Assembly (NCBI RefSeq): GCF_000754095.2
Contig: NZ_JQSG02000002.1
Coordinates: forward strand, 465,585-529,584
Length of the DNA: 64,000 nt
Source of the DNA: Acidihalobacter prosperus
Lineage (GTDB): Bacteria; Pseudomonadota; Gammaproteobacteria; DSM-5130; Acidihalobacteraceae
Direction of reading: 5' to 3'
Numbering within the stretch: the stretch's first letter is position 1; each line of letters opens with the position of its first letter. Made by a program: the position numbers and the translations under genes. Shown here in pieces: positions 40,758-50,140 of this stretch. The notes under the pieces are model-generated. The model made no database searches. It was not told the origin of the DNA and saw nothing but the letters and a program-made list of their open reading frames with translations.

Positions 40758-41501
40758 ATGCCCATACCGATGACGGATGCAGAATGGTCCCAGCGAGTCC
40801 GGCTGGCCGCGGCCTATCGGATCGCCGCGCTCGAAGGCATGGACGACGGCGTGTTCAACCATTTTTCCTGCGCCGTGCCCGGCGAACCGCAGCACTTCCT
40901 GCTCAAGCCCTTCGGGCCGCTGTTCTCGGAGGTCACCGCCAGCGGATTGATCAAGGTCGATGCGGAAGGACGCGTGGTCGCGGGCGAAGGCGAATGGGAA
41001 CCGACCGCCTTCCACATCCACGCCCGCATCCATGCCGGCGTGCCGAGGGCGCGCTGCATCTTCCACACGCACATGCCCTACGCAACGGCCCTCGCCTCCC
41101 TGGCCGACATGCGCCTGCTGCCGGTCAACCAGAGCAGCCTGCGCTTCGTCCGCAGAACGGCCTACCTGGAAAATTACGGCGGCCTGGTGCTCGACGACGG
41201 CGAGGCGAACCGGATCGTGGAGGCGCTTGCCCGGTATGATGTCCTGCTGATGGCCAACCACGGAGTCACCGTCATCGGCGACGACATCGAGGGCTGCGTG
41301 TACGACCTGCATTACCTGGAATGGGCCTGCCGCGACCAGTACCTTGTGTATGCCTCCGGCCAGCCGCCTCGGTTGATTCCCGATGCCGTCGTCGCGCGCA
41401 CCGCCGAACAGATGATCGAGGAGAAACGAATGGCCAAGGCGAACCACTTTGCCGCCATGCTGCGCCGTCTGGACGCCGTCAACCCAGGCTACGACCGATA
41501 G
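40758..41501 (+). CDS. Class II aldolase/adducin-family protein
   Basis: This 247-aa protein has the metal-binding histidines of class II aldolases: FHIHARIHAG and CIFHTHMPYATAL, and the third region LLMANHGVTVIGDD. The GMDDGVFNHFSCAVPG start is typical of the adducin-like subgroup, which includes decarboxylases and aldolases of aromatic or heterocycle breakdown. It is the last gene of the block and may process the ring-opened product. The exact reaction is unknown. Confidence 0.8.
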   Translation: MPIPMTDAEWSQRVRLAAAYRIAALEGMDDGVFNHFSCAVPGEPQHFLLKPFGPLFSEVTASGLIKVDAEGRVVAGEGEWEPTAFHIHARIHAGVPRARCIFHTHMPYATALASLADMRLLPVNQSSLRFVRRTAYLENYGGLVLDDGEANRIVEALARYDVLLMANHGVTVIGDDIEGCVYDLHYLEWACRDQYLVYASGQPPRLIPDAVVARTAEQMIEEKRMAKANHFAAMLRRLDAVNPGYDR

Positions 41502-41770
41502 CCACGCCGGACACGCCTCTTCGCGGACGCTCGTCTGACGTGATTGATTCCGCTGACGTTTATTCCGAGAAAAACAACCTCCCGGTTGCGGCACCGCCGT
41601 CACCCGCTCGGCGTTCCCCGGCCGGTCCGTCGGCGTACTCGCGACCGTGCGCGTGGCCGGCCGTACAACACGATGCGCCGTTCGCCGCCATCGGCCATCC
41701 GGACCACGCCGCGGCGGCGCACGTCCTCAACGGGATATTGCGTGAACTGCGCGCCGCGAAGACGGCCTGA

Positions 41771-42158
41771 TCAGTCATCGGCAGGCAGTCGGCCCAGACG
41801 TTCGTCGAACACCCAGAGGTAGGGGGCAAAGGTCTTTTGGGCGATGGCTTCGCTGGTCAGCCCGAAAGGTTCGGCTGTTGCCTCGGCATGGCGGCCGGCA
41901 TCCGCGATGCGCCAGGGCCTGGAACCTCGGCAGCACGTGGTAGCCAGGGAATTCCACGGCGCCTCGGTCCAGCCAATGTAGCGAGTTTTCGTAGTCGCCG
42001 ATATTGCGGTAGGACGAGCCAAGGCCGACATAGGCAGGCAGTCGGCGCGATTTGCGCAGGCCGAGGACCAGAGCCTGTTCGTACAGCGGGATCGCCTCGC
42101 TTTCCCTGCCCGCCTTGTCCAGGGCAAAGGCCGCATCCAGAATGTCGTCGGCGTCCAT
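41771..42158 (-). pseudogene. Tetratricopeptide-repeat protein with a frameshift
   Basis: The start in one frame encodes two TPR-like helices pairs (AAFALDKAGRESEAIPLYEQ; YVGLGSSYRNIGDYENSLHW), then continues as VLPRFQALA. The natural continuation IADAGRHAEATAEPFG, ending FDERLGRLPADD, lies in another frame that stops at 41771. A single surplus base near 41908-41914 accounts for the switch; the unbroken product would be about 128 aa, the size of small group-5 TPR proteins. The frameshifted reading instead runs into Arg/Pro-rich sequence. Inactivation or a sequencing error are both possible. Confidence 0.72.
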
Positions 42159-42240
42159 GGCGCTCCTTCCTGCCGCCCGGTTGCGGCTATTGCGTTTGGA
42201 TGCGCCAGCGGGCGGAACATTGCGCTCGCGCGGTGCAGGC

Positions 42241-43710
42241 TTAGATGAAACCCAGCACCGCCCCTTCGATCGCGGCCTTGTCGATCACCTCGCCCTGGGT
42301 GACCGGCTTGTCGAACAGGGCCTGGATGCGCGCGGGGATGCGGGTACCGGCGCGCGCCGCAATGGCCGCGAGGGCGTCGATGTCGCGGGCCCCGGTCTCG
42401 CCGGTCAGTGCGTTGGCGATGGTCGGCGAGAACTTGGTCCACTCGGCGGTGGAGTAGGCGATGGTGACGAGCGGCCGCTCGCGGCAGGTGTCGTAGGCCT
42501 TGAAGCAGGTGGCGGTGTGCGGGTCCATGAGGTAGCCGCCGTCGAAGGTCTCGCGGATGTAACGCCGGCCCTCGTCGTCGTCGCACCAGTCGGCGGCGAA
42601 GATCGCCTGCAACCTGGCGAGTTCGTCGGCGGCAAGCTCGTAGTAGCGTTCCTCGTCCAGCTGCCGCATCAACTCGCGGGTGCGTTCGGGACCGTAGAGG
42701 TCGAACAGCACGCGCTCGACGTTGGAGGACTTGAGAATGTCCATGGCCGGCGAGCTGGTGGGGATCACGCCGCGGCTGCGCAGGTCGTAGCGGCCGTTGC
42801 GGATCAGTTCGGTGAGCACGTTGTTGCGGTTGGAGGCGATCAGGATCTTTTCCACCGGCAGCCCCATGCGCATCGCGTAGTAGCCGCCGAGGGCGTTGCC
42901 GAAGTTGCCGCTGGGCACGTCGAGGTAGACCTTGTCGCCGAGCGCGATTGCGCCCTGGCGCACCAGTTCCAGGTAACTGTGGATGTGGTAGATCTGCTGG
43001 AACACGATGCGTCCGAAGTTCACCGAGTTGGCGGCCGAGAGCAGGGTGTGCTTTTCCTTCAGCCTGGCGCGGAAGGTGTCGGAGCCGAGCAGGTTCTTGA
43101 GCGCCGACTGGGCGTCGTCGAAGTCGCCGTGGATGCCGATGACCTTCAGGTTGGCGGCGTCCTCGGTGACCATCTGCAGGCGCTGCACGTCGGAGGTGCC
43201 GCCGTCGGGGTAGAGACAGGCGACCTTGACGTTGGGCCGGTTCTTGAAGGTCTCCAGCGTGGCCGGGCCGGTATCGCCGCTGGTGGCGGCCATGATGAGA
43301 TAGTGCTCGCCGCGACGCTGCGCCAGCGCCGACAGGATCGCACCGAAGGGCTGCAGGGCCATGTCCTTGAAGGCGCGCGTGGGGCCATGGTACAGCTCGC
43401 TGACGTAGAGATCGTCGCGCACCCTGACCACCGGAACCGGGTTGCTCGGGTCGTCGAAGCCGTCGTATAGGCCCAGCGCCTCGTCGATGAGGGCTGCATC
43501 GACGTCGAGCTCGAAGGCGGCGAGCACGTCGCGGGCGAGGGTCTTGTAGTCGCTGTCGAGGTGTGCGCGCAGGAATTCCAGGCCCAGTTGCGGCAGCCGT
43601 TCGGGCACGTAGATGCCGCCGAAGGACGACATGGGATTGAGAATGGCCTCGGAAAAGGCGACCCGAGCCGGACGCCGGCCGTCGTTGCCGCGGGTTTCGA
43701 TGAAGTGCAT
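42241..43710 (-). CDS. thrC: Threonine synthase
   Basis: This 489-aa PLP enzyme has the N-terminal ThrC segment FIETRGNDGRRPARVAFSEA, then SSFGGIYVPERLPQLG, PLP lysine in GPTRAFKDMALQPFG, phosphate loop AATSGDTGPATLE and SANSVNFGRIVFQ. The length fits the longer proteobacterial form. It converts O-phosphohomoserine to threonine in the cytosol. hom and thrB are not in the window. Confidence 0.95.
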   Translation of the reverse strand: MHFIETRGNDGRRPARVAFSEAILNPMSSFGGIYVPERLPQLGLEFLRAHLDSDYKTLARDVLAAFELDVDAALIDEALGLYDGFDDPSNPVPVVRVRDDLYVSELYHGPTRAFKDMALQPFGAILSALAQRRGEHYLIMAATSGDTGPATLETFKNRPNVKVACLYPDGGTSDVQRLQMVTEDAANLKVIGIHGDFDDAQSALKNLLGSDTFRARLKEKHTLLSAANSVNFGRIVFQQIYHIHSYLELVRQGAIALGDKVYLDVPSGNFGNALGGYYAMRMGLPVEKILIASNRNNVLTELIRNGRYDLRSRGVIPTSSPAMDILKSSNVERVLFDLYGPERTRELMRQLDEERYYELAADELARLQAIFAADWCDDDEGRRYIRETFDGGYLMDPHTATCFKAYDTCRERPLVTIAYSTAEWTKFSPTIANALTGETGARDIDALAAIAARAGTRIPARIQALFDKPVTQGEVIDKAAIEGAVLGFI

Positions 43711-43858
43711 GGCGGACCCTGGGGATATGACAAGCGCGCGATTATAACCGAGCCGCGAAACGCGCGTCCGGCTGGCCTGCCGCCCCCGCTCGGTGGCCGC
43801 GCATTGTGCACGGCTGATGCCCGCCTACGCCGTCACGCCCCCATGACGGCGGCGCGAC

Positions 43859-45103
43859 TCAAGCGGCCGCAGGCAACCGCCGGGCGGGCGACAGCGCCTG
43901 CGCCAGTGCGCTGTCCTCGCCGTCGAACAGTTCGGCGAGCAGCTCGCCCGTCGTTGGCCCAAGGGTCAAGCCCTGATGGCCGTGTCCGAAGTTGAACCAG
44001 AGCCCTGGGTGCAGAGGCGCGGCGCCGACCACGGGTAGCATGTCCGGCATGCAGGGACGATGGCCGAACCACGGCTGCGCCTCGACCGGCTCGCCGAGCT
44101 CGAGAATCTCGCGCGCCGCCGCCCGGCCGCGTTCGAGTTGACGCGGATTGATGCTCCCGCCGCGCGCCACGATTTCCGCGCCGGTGGTCATGCGCAGACC
44201 CTGCTGCATCGACGACAGCACCACACCGTTCGCAACGTCCATCAAGGGGCGGTTCAATGGCGTCGGGTGTTCGAAATGGCGATGATAGCCGCGCTTCCAG
44301 ACCATGGGCACGCGATAGCCGAAACGGGCCAGCAGATCCGGCGACCAGGGTCCCAGCGCGACAACGGCGGCGGCGGCCTCGAACGCGCCGCCGTCTCCGG
44401 GCACGCGCCAGACATTGCCCTGGCGTTCAAGCCCGGCGGCATCGCCCGTGACCAGTCGCCCGCCGCGCGCCTGGAATAGACGCACATAGGCCTCGACCAG
44501 CGCGGCCGGGTCGTTGGTCGACCAGCTGTCGGTCCAGTGCACCGCACCCGCCAAGGACTTGCGCAGCGCCGGCTCCTCGACCATCAGCGCGGCGCCGTCG
44601 AGCAGGCGCGAAGCGACGCCATAGGTCTGCCGCAACCGTTCCGCCTCGCGCGTCGCCCCATCAAAGGCCCGGGCCTCGCGATACACCTGGTAAAAACCGG
44701 CGCGGCGGATCAGCCCCTCCGCATCGGCCGCCGCGATCAACGGCGCATGGTCGTCGGTCGAACGGGCGATCAGCTGCGCGTAGGTCCGCGCAATGGCGCG
44801 ATGCCGCGGCGTGGCCGACGCGCGGAAATAGGACCACAGGGCCGGCGCGAAACGAAACACGTCGCGCAAGTGATATGTCACGTCGTTGCTCTGGCCCGTC
44901 AGGTAGCGCCACAGGGTCGGCAGTTCACGCGGAATGGCGTACGGTTCCACGGCCTCCCGCTGAATCAGCCCCGCGTTACCGTAGCTCGTCTCCCGCCCAG
45001 GCTCGCGGCGGTCGACCAGCGTGACCGCATGTCCGCGTGCCTGCAGCGCGAGTGCCGTGCCGATACCCACCATACCGGCCCCGAGAACCAATACCTCGGC
45101 CAT
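43859..45103 (-). CDS. FAD-dependent D-amino acid dehydrogenase-like oxidoreductase
   Basis: Start at MAEVLVLGAG (45103), preceded by GGAAAGG, gives 414 aa. The dinucleotide-binding motif is VLGAGMVGIGTALAL, followed by LVDRREPGRETSYGNAGLI. The C-terminal FAD-contact region is HPGLWFNFGHGHQGLTLG, as in DadA. It should oxidise an amino acid and pass electrons to the membrane quinone pool. No dadX racemase is adjacent, so the substrate could be another amine. It is divergent from mtnB. Confidence 0.85.
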   Translation of the reverse strand: MAEVLVLGAGMVGIGTALALQARGHAVTLVDRREPGRETSYGNAGLIQREAVEPYAIPRELPTLWRYLTGQSNDVTYHLRDVFRFAPALWSYFRASATPRHRAIARTYAQLIARSTDDHAPLIAAADAEGLIRRAGFYQVYREARAFDGATREAERLRQTYGVASRLLDGAALMVEEPALRKSLAGAVHWTDSWSTNDPAALVEAYVRLFQARGGRLVTGDAAGLERQGNVWRVPGDGGAFEAAAAVVALGPWSPDLLARFGYRVPMVWKRGYHRHFEHPTPLNRPLMDVANGVVLSSMQQGLRMTTGAEIVARGGSINPRQLERGRAAAREILELGEPVEAQPWFGHRPCMPDMLPVVGAAPLHPGLWFNFGHGHQGLTLGPTTGELLAELFDGEDSALAQALSPARRLPAAA

Positions 45104-45230
45104 CCTTTCCACCCCGTTCAGCCCGCAAAATGGCATCATGCGTCGGCGGCAAGGGACAATTCAATCCTTGCGGCATCGCGCGGCCCAAGAGAACGGGCGC
45201 GCGATGCGTCTTATCGGTAGAATGCGCGCC

Positions 45231-45830
45231 ATGAACACTCTGGAAATCGCCTGCAACGCCCTGGCCACGATTGGCCGCGAATGCCACGCGCGCGGCTGGG
45301 TGCCGGCCACGGCGGGCAACTTCTCGGCGCGGCTCGACAACGCGCGCATCCTGATGACCCGTTCGGGACGTCACAAGGGACACCTGGATTCAGGCGACTT
45401 CATGCGCCTGGACAGCCTCGGGCAACCGCTGGACGAAGGCACGCCGTCGGCCGAGGCGGGACTGCATCTGTCACTCTACCGGCGCTGGCCCGAGGTCGGC
45501 TGCGTGCTGCACACCCATTCCCCGCGCGCGACGGTGCTCTCGCGCCGCCGCGGCAAGCAGATTGCCCTGGCGGGCTACGAGGTACTCAAGGCCTTCGACG
45601 GCATCCAGACTCACGAGGCGGAAGTGACGTTGCCGGTATTCGACAACGATCAGGACATCCCCCGCCTCGGCGCGCGCGTCAATGCCTGGCTGGACCGCCA
45701 CTCGATGCCGCCGGGCTACCTGATCCGCGGGCATGGTCTTTATACATGGGGCCGCGACATCGCCGCCGCCGAGCGCCATCTGGAGGCGCTCGAATTCCTG
45801 TTCGAGTGCGAATTGCTGGCCAATCGCTAG
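45231..45830 (+). CDS. mtnB: Methylthioribulose-1-phosphate dehydratase
   Basis: ATG at 45231 gives 199 aa; the frame extends upstream into the divergent promoter region but without a family match. It is a class II aldolase-fold enzyme with AGNFSARLDNARILMTRSG, zinc-binding histidines in GCVLHTHSPRATVLS and IRGHGLYTWG. It removes water from methylthioribulose-1-phosphate in the methionine salvage pathway. It is the first of three salvage genes in order mtnB-mtnD-mtnC. Confidence 0.95.
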   Translation: MNTLEIACNALATIGRECHARGWVPATAGNFSARLDNARILMTRSGRHKGHLDSGDFMRLDSLGQPLDEGTPSAEAGLHLSLYRRWPEVGCVLHTHSPRATVLSRRRGKQIALAGYEVLKAFDGIQTHEAEVTLPVFDNDQDIPRLGARVNAWLDRHSMPPGYLIRGHGLYTWGRDIAAAERHLEALEFLFECELLANR

Positions 45831-45839
45831 GAGCAAGCC

Positions 45840-46382
45840 ATGAGCCGACTGAGCATCCATCCGCAGGACGCGTCCACGCCGCCGCGCGTCCTGACCGAAT
45901 TCGACGACATTGCCGACGTGCTCGGCGGGGTCGGCGTCCGTTTCGAGCGCTGGGCCGCCGACGCGCCGCTGTCGCGGGGCGCCGGGCAGGAAGAAACCCT
46001 GGCCGCCTACCGCAACGACGTCGAGCGACTGATGACCGAAAGCGGCTACCGCTCGGCGGATGTGATCAGCCTGACGCCCGATCACCCGCAACGCGACGCC
46101 CTGCGCGCCAAGTTCCTCGACGAGCACACCCACGGCGAGGACGAAATCCGCTTTTTCGTCGAAGGCCGGGGGCTTTTCTACCTGCACATCGACGGGCGGG
46201 TGTACGGCGTGCTCTGCGAGAAGGACGACCTGATCAGCGTGCCCGCGGGCACGCCGCACTGGTTCGACATGGGCCCGCGCCCGCACTTCATCGCCATTCG
46301 ACTGTTCGGCAATCCAGACGGCTGGGTCGCTCGCTTCACCGGCGACCCGATCGCGGAGCGCTTCCCTCGGCTTGAGGGCTGA
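45840..46382 (+). CDS. mtnD: Acireductone dioxygenase
   Basis: This 180-aa cupin has the metal-binding motif in [16 protein letters not shown] (HxH...E) and the second-motif His in [16 protein letters not shown]. Bound iron gives the salvage product ketomethylthiobutyrate, bound nickel an off-pathway product. It lies nine bases after mtnB with GGAGCAAGCC before the ATG, and ends just before mtnC. Confidence 0.96.
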   Translation: MSRLSIHPQDASTPPRVLTEFDDIADVLGGVGVRFERWAADAPLSRGAGQEETLAAYRNDVERLMTESGYRSADVISLTPDHPQRDALRAKFLDEHTHGEDEIRFFVEGRGLFYLHIDGRVYGVLCEKDDLISVPAGTPHWFDMGPRPHFIAIRLFGNPDGWVARFTGDPIAERFPRLEG

Positions 46383-46386
46383 CGTC

Positions 46387-47097
46387 TTGATCCGCGCCGT
46401 CATCACCGACATCGAGGGCACGACCTCCAGCCTCGCCTTCGTCAAGGACACGCTGTTTCCCTACGCCGCCCAGGCTCTGCCGGATTTCGTCCGCCGGCAT
46501 GGGGACGACCCGGAAGTCGCCGCGCTACTGGCCGAAGCGGCAGCGGAAGCCGGCGTGGAGCAGGGGCCGGCGGTCGTCGACACCCTGCTCGGCTGGATAC
46601 GCGAGGATCGCAAGGCCACGCCGCTCAAGGCGCTGCAGGGTCTGATCTGGGCGGAAGGCTATGCCGACGGTCGCCTGCGCGGCCACGTCTATGCCGACGC
46701 CGCCCGCCGCCTGCGCGCCTGGCACGCCGCCGGACTGCGCCTGTACATCTACTCGTCCGGCTCGGTGCGTGCGCAGCAACTGCTGTTCGCGCATACCGCC
46801 TTCGGCGATCTCACGCCACTGTTCGACGGCTATTTCGACACCCGCATCGGCGGCAAGCGCGAAGCCGCCAGCTACCGCGGCATTGCCGCCGCACTGACAC
46901 TGCCGCCGGCCGAGATGCTGTTTCTTTCGGATGTCTGCGCGGAACTGGATGCGGCGCGCGAGGCCGGTCTGCAGACGCGCCAGCTGCTGCGCGAAGGCGT
47001 CGATCCACGGCCCTGCGGACATCCCCAGTCGACCGATTTCGACGAGGTCGCGCGGGACCAGGCAGGCCTCGCCACCGTCAACGTATCGGCGGGCTAG
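46387..47097 (+). CDS. mtnC: Enolase-phosphatase of methionine salvage
   Basis: TTG at 46387 with GAGGG eight bases before gives 236 aa; another TTG at 46372 is possible but overlaps mtnD more. The HAD-type motifs are [16 protein letters not shown] (nucleophile Asp), [11 protein letters not shown] (motif II) and [18 protein letters not shown] (motif IV). It performs two successive steps to the acireductone. mtnA and mtnP are absent from this window. Confidence 0.93.
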   Translation: MIRAVITDIEGTTSSLAFVKDTLFPYAAQALPDFVRRHGDDPEVAALLAEAAAEAGVEQGPAVVDTLLGWIREDRKATPLKALQGLIWAEGYADGRLRGHVYADAARRLRAWHAAGLRLYIYSSGSVRAQQLLFAHTAFGDLTPLFDGYFDTRIGGKREAASYRGIAAALTLPPAEMLFLSDVCAELDAAREAGLQTRQLLREGVDPRPCGHPQSTDFDEVARDQAGLATVNVSAG

Positions 47098-47929
47098 TCA
47101 CGGCCTCGTGCACGGCGACATCGCCGCCGCCCACCGCCTTGACCCGGTACATGGCCTCGTCCGCATCGCGGATGGCGGATTCGCTGCCCACGGACTCGGG
47201 GCCAAGCAGGCGCACACCGATGCTGGCGCCGATCTCGACCGTGACTCCGCGCGTCTCAATGGCTTCGCTAACCAGGCGGATCAGCTTGCGCGCGGCTTCC
47301 TCCGCCCTGACCCGGGCGATCGCGGCGTCCGGCGACAGCTGATGCAGCAGGACCACGAACTCGTCGCCTCCGAGCCGACTGACCAGATCCTCGCGGCGGG
47401 TCGCCGACAGCAGGCGCTGCGCGGTGACGATCAGCACGATGTCGCCGAATTCGTGGCCGTGGTTGTCGTTGATGGCCTTGAAGCCGTCGAGATCCACCAG
47501 CAGCAAGGCCCCGTAGGCCGGCGAACGTCGATAGCCCGCCAGCGCGCGCTCCAGGTAATCGGCCAGCAGGCGGCGATTGGGCAGGCGCGTCAGTGGATCG
47601 TGGTAGGCCAGATGCGTGACCTGGCGCAGCAGCGCGTCGTGCGCGGTGATGAACGGACGCACCACCCACAGATAGATCAGCGGGATCGATATCAGGCCCA
47701 GCAGCGCCGCATCGAGCAGGGTTTCCGTCAGCGAGTGGATGCGCAGCGGTACGATCGCGAGCGCCAGCATGATGGCGCCCTCCACCAGGACGATGATCAG
47801 CGAGATGCGCAGAATCACCTTACGAACGGTGAGCACCTCCGCAGCCACGGCCTGCCTGTGATCCGCACCGCCCCCTGTAGCCACCAAGCCGTCTCCCCTC
47901 GTCCGCGTGGAACCGCCCTTCCCGGCCAA
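47078..47929 (-). CDS. Diguanylate cyclase (GGDEF) with two-helix membrane anchor
   Basis: This 283-aa protein has two hydrophobic helices near residues 38-58 and 68-90, then a GGDEF domain from about 110 with active-site [11 protein letters not shown] and the substrate loop [12 protein letters not shown]. The I-site RxxD is not obvious five residues before GGDEF ([11 protein letters not shown] contains RRED), so product inhibition may exist. It makes cyclic di-GMP at the inner membrane. It converges with mtnC, overlapping its end by 20 bases. Confidence 0.9.
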   Translation of the reverse strand: MAGKGGSTRTRGDGLVATGGGADHRQAVAAEVLTVRKVILRISLIIVLVEGAIMLALAIVPLRIHSLTETLLDAALLGLISIPLIYLWVVRPFITAHDALLRQVTHLAYHDPLTRLPNRRLLADYLERALAGYRRSPAYGALLLVDLDGFKAINDNHGHEFGDIVLIVTAQRLLSATRREDLVSRLGGDEFVVLLHQLSPDAAIARVRAEEAARKLIRLVSEAIETRGVTVEIGASIGVRLLGPESVGSESAIRDADEAMYRVKAVGGGDVAVHEAVTSPPIR

Positions 47930-47942
47930 CTATAAACCAGCG

Positions 47943-48491
47943 TCAACCGCGCAACCCATCGGATAAGTTCGGGACGATCTCTACGAGGTCCGTTTCGCCG
48001 AAATCCACGCCGGCCTGGGACAACAGCGTCGTCACCTGCCCTCGATGATGCACCTGATGCAGGAACAAGTGCAGCAGGAGATCGCCCAGCAGGCGCACAA
48101 ACGGCTCCCCCCGTGTGTTTTCATAGTGCAGCGGCAACTCCAGATCGGCCTCGCCAAGACTCGCGCACCAATCGCATAGCACGTCGTCAAGATGGCGCCG
48201 CACCGGAACGAGCGCCTCGAAAACGGGATAAAGACATTCATCGAGCGCCTGCGGCCGGGGCATCGACGACAGCGCATCATGCAAGGGAAGGCCAGCCTCG
48301 TGGCGGGAAAAACGCCCCAGCCAGAGCAGATCCCCCACCAGCAGATGGTTCAGAGTGCCGAGCACCGAGCCGAAAAAGGCGCCGCAGTCGGCATTCAGCG
48401 CCTCGACATCGAGCCGGGCACAGACCGCGTACTGCCGGGCGTTCATCAGGCGGTTGTAGTCGGCCAGCAGTCGCATCCGTTGCGTTCCCAT
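47943..48491 (-). CDS. DinB-family protein
   Basis: ATG at 48491 with GGGGGCAAGG directly before it gives 182 aa. The DinB four-helix fold is indicated by LLADYNRLMNARQYAVCARL, SVLGTLNHLLVGDLLWLGRF (first metal His) and LLLHLFLHQVHHRGQVTTLL (second and third His). Bacterial DinB proteins are metal-binding, often thiol-S-transferase-like. It may be co-transcribed with the downstream cyclase. Confidence 0.88.
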   Translation of the reverse strand: MGTQRMRLLADYNRLMNARQYAVCARLDVEALNADCGAFFGSVLGTLNHLLVGDLLWLGRFSRHEAGLPLHDALSSMPRPQALDECLYPVFEALVPVRRHLDDVLCDWCASLGEADLELPLHYENTRGEPFVRLLGDLLLHLFLHQVHHRGQVTTLLSQAGVDFGETDLVEIVPNLSDGLRG

Positions 48492-48613
48492 CCTTGCCCC
48501 CAGCCGCCGCCCATGTCCGGGGCGCGTCACGCAAAGTGTAGCGCAGCGTGGTTGCGTCCCGCCGCAGGCTGCCGGATACTTGCCCGCCCGTTTCAACCGA
48601 CTGGCGCAAGCCG

Positions 48614-49405
48614 ATGCCGCCTACCGCCGCCATCCTGTCGGGGCTGCTCCTGACCGGGCTCATGCTGACAGGATCGATCCTCGCCTTTCGACTGGCCGCA
48701 CGGCGACGCGCAGCGGCACGCGCCCCGCTGGCCGAGCGGCTCGACGCACTGCTGCCCCAGACGCAGTGCGGCCAATGCGGCTACCCGGGCTGCCGTCCCT
48801 ATGCCGACGCCATCGCCGCCGGCGCGGCGGACATCAACCAATGTCCGCCGGGCGGCGAAGCGGGCGTACGCGCCCTGGCCCGCCTGCTCGACCGCGCCCC
48901 CAAGCCGCTCGATCCCACGCACGGCGTGACGAAACCGCGTGCCGTGGCGCGCATCGACGAAGCGGCCTGTATCGGCTGCACGCTGTGCATCCAGGCCTGT
49001 CCGGTGGACGCTATCGTCGGTGCCGCCAAGCGCATGCACACGGTGATCACAGCCGAATGCACCGGCTGCGAACTCTGTCTCCCGCCCTGCCCGGTGGACT
49101 GCATCGCGCTGCTGCCCGCCCCACCCGATGCCTGGCGCTGGCCGCACGCCGTCAGCCCGCACCGCCAGGCCCGCCAGCGCGCCGAGCGCGCACGGCAGCG
49201 TTACCAGGCACGGCAACGCAGGCTTGCCGCAGAACGGCTTGCGCGCGAGGCGAGGCTCGCGCGCAAGCGTCTCCCACCCGCGCCGGCGGCGGTGGCCGAA
49301 GATCCCAGGCAGACCGCCATCCGCGCAGCGGTCGAGCGGGTCAGAGCCAAAAAGGCGGCCATCAGGGCCGCCGCACGGCCGACGCCCCCGCAGGATCAAG
49401 ACTGA
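48614..49405 (+). CDS. RnfB/RsxB-like ferredoxin subunit, orphan
   Basis: Start at [10 protein letters not shown] gives 263 aa. It shows an N-terminal membrane helix (about 5-25) and the Fe-S (ApbC-type) motif [15 protein letters not shown] with a fourth Cys in INQCPPGG. Two [4Fe-4S] ferredoxin sets follow: [18 protein letters not shown] and [19 protein letters not shown]. The C-terminal 95 residues are an Arg/Ala-rich coil unlike standard RnfB tails. No other rnf gene (A, C, D, G, E) is nearby. It may serve another membrane electron route or a separately encoded Rnf complex. Confidence 0.88.
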   Translation: MPPTAAILSGLLLTGLMLTGSILAFRLAARRRAAARAPLAERLDALLPQTQCGQCGYPGCRPYADAIAAGAADINQCPPGGEAGVRALARLLDRAPKPLDPTHGVTKPRAVARIDEAACIGCTLCIQACPVDAIVGAAKRMHTVITAECTGCELCLPPCPVDCIALLPAPPDAWRWPHAVSPHRQARQRAERARQRYQARQRRLAAERLAREARLARKRLPPAPAAVAEDPRQTAIRAAVERVRAKKAAIRAAARPTPPQDQD

Positions 49406-49436
49406 GCCGCCGAGGATGTAATTCGGCAAACTCTGA

Positions 49437-49639
49437 TATACTTCGGTGCCCTTGAAAGACCTTATGGTCGGCAGGGGCACGCCCCGCCGGCAGTCGAGAT
49501 GCATGGCTGAAGCGACCGTTTCGAACATCCGACCGCAAGACCGCAGGCACTGCACCCAGGCCTCGTCGAACGGTCAGACCAACGGGGATTTTCCGGTCCG
49601 GCAGCACCGGACCGCGTGCGTCGTGGCGGGCTGCCACGA
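49437..49639 (+). ncRNA. Extended -10 promoter and structured leader RNA
   Basis: TGATATACT (49434-49442) is an extended -10 element. Downstream there are nested stems GTGCCC/GGGCAC (49446-49480) enclosing GACC-TTAT-GGTC. Then come two perfect hairpins: an eight-base stem CGGTCCGG/CCGGACCG with five-base loop (49594-49614), and a seven-base stem TCGTGGC/GCCACGA (49621-49639). The structured stretch ends about 50 bases before the start of the 145-aa gene, so it would form a 240-base 5' leader or a separate small RNA. It matches no riboswitch I know. Confidence 0.45.
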
Positions 49640-49688
49640 TCGCGCAGAGCGTTCCCATAACGACATCGACGCATAGGAGAACCAGAGT

Positions 49689-50126
49689 ATGTCCGGCCAC
49701 TTTCCCTTCGCGGGTACCCGCGGCACCCGTTACGGCCTTGCCCCCCGCATGACCATCAGCGCCTTCTACGAGAAGCAGCAGTTCAACTACACGCTGCAGG
49801 AAGCCTATTACAAGTGGTGGTACGACTGGACCAAGGCCTTCGTCGAGCAGGATGCCGACCTCAAGGCAACCATGGGCGACCGCTTCAACCATTACCCCAT
49901 GGGCCAGCATTCCGAGCACAGCTTCCATCTCAACGACCGTTACTGGGCGAGCTGCATGGACGACCTTGGCGCCTTCATCCGCAACACCGTCTTCCCCAAG
50001 CTGGACGACAAGGCCATGCACAAGCTGGAAGCGGATCACGACAAAATGCTCAAGGACCTCAAGGCCCGCGTGCAGGAAAGCGGCTACGAACCGGCCCCCG
50101 ACGTCGGCCACTTCCGCCACGTCTGA
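49689..50126 (+). CDS. Conserved-looking protein of unknown function, aromatic-rich
   Basis: This 145-aa soluble protein has no signal peptide. It is rich in aromatic residues (YYKWWYDWTKAF; HYPMGQHSEHSFHLNDRYW) and ends with a charged helix (KLEADHDKMLKDLKARVQES). The many histidines between 66 and 82 might bind a metal or haem. AGGAG lies nine bases before the ATG, behind the structured leader. It sits between the RnfB-like gene and nth with a 13-base hairpin after it. I do not recognise a family. Confidence 0.72.
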   Translation: MSGHFPFAGTRGTRYGLAPRMTISAFYEKQQFNYTLQEAYYKWWYDWTKAFVEQDADLKATMGDRFNHYPMGQHSEHSFHLNDRYWASCMDDLGAFIRNTVFPKLDDKAMHKLEADHDKMLKDLKARVQESGYEPAPDVGHFRHV

Positions 50127-50140
50127 GCCTGCCCGGGAAT

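Noticed and set aside
41540-41770. Plus-strand GTG-started ORF of 76 codons
   Set aside because: No ribosome site, biased Pro/Ala/Arg composition and no recognisable domain; it faces the frameshifted TPR gene.
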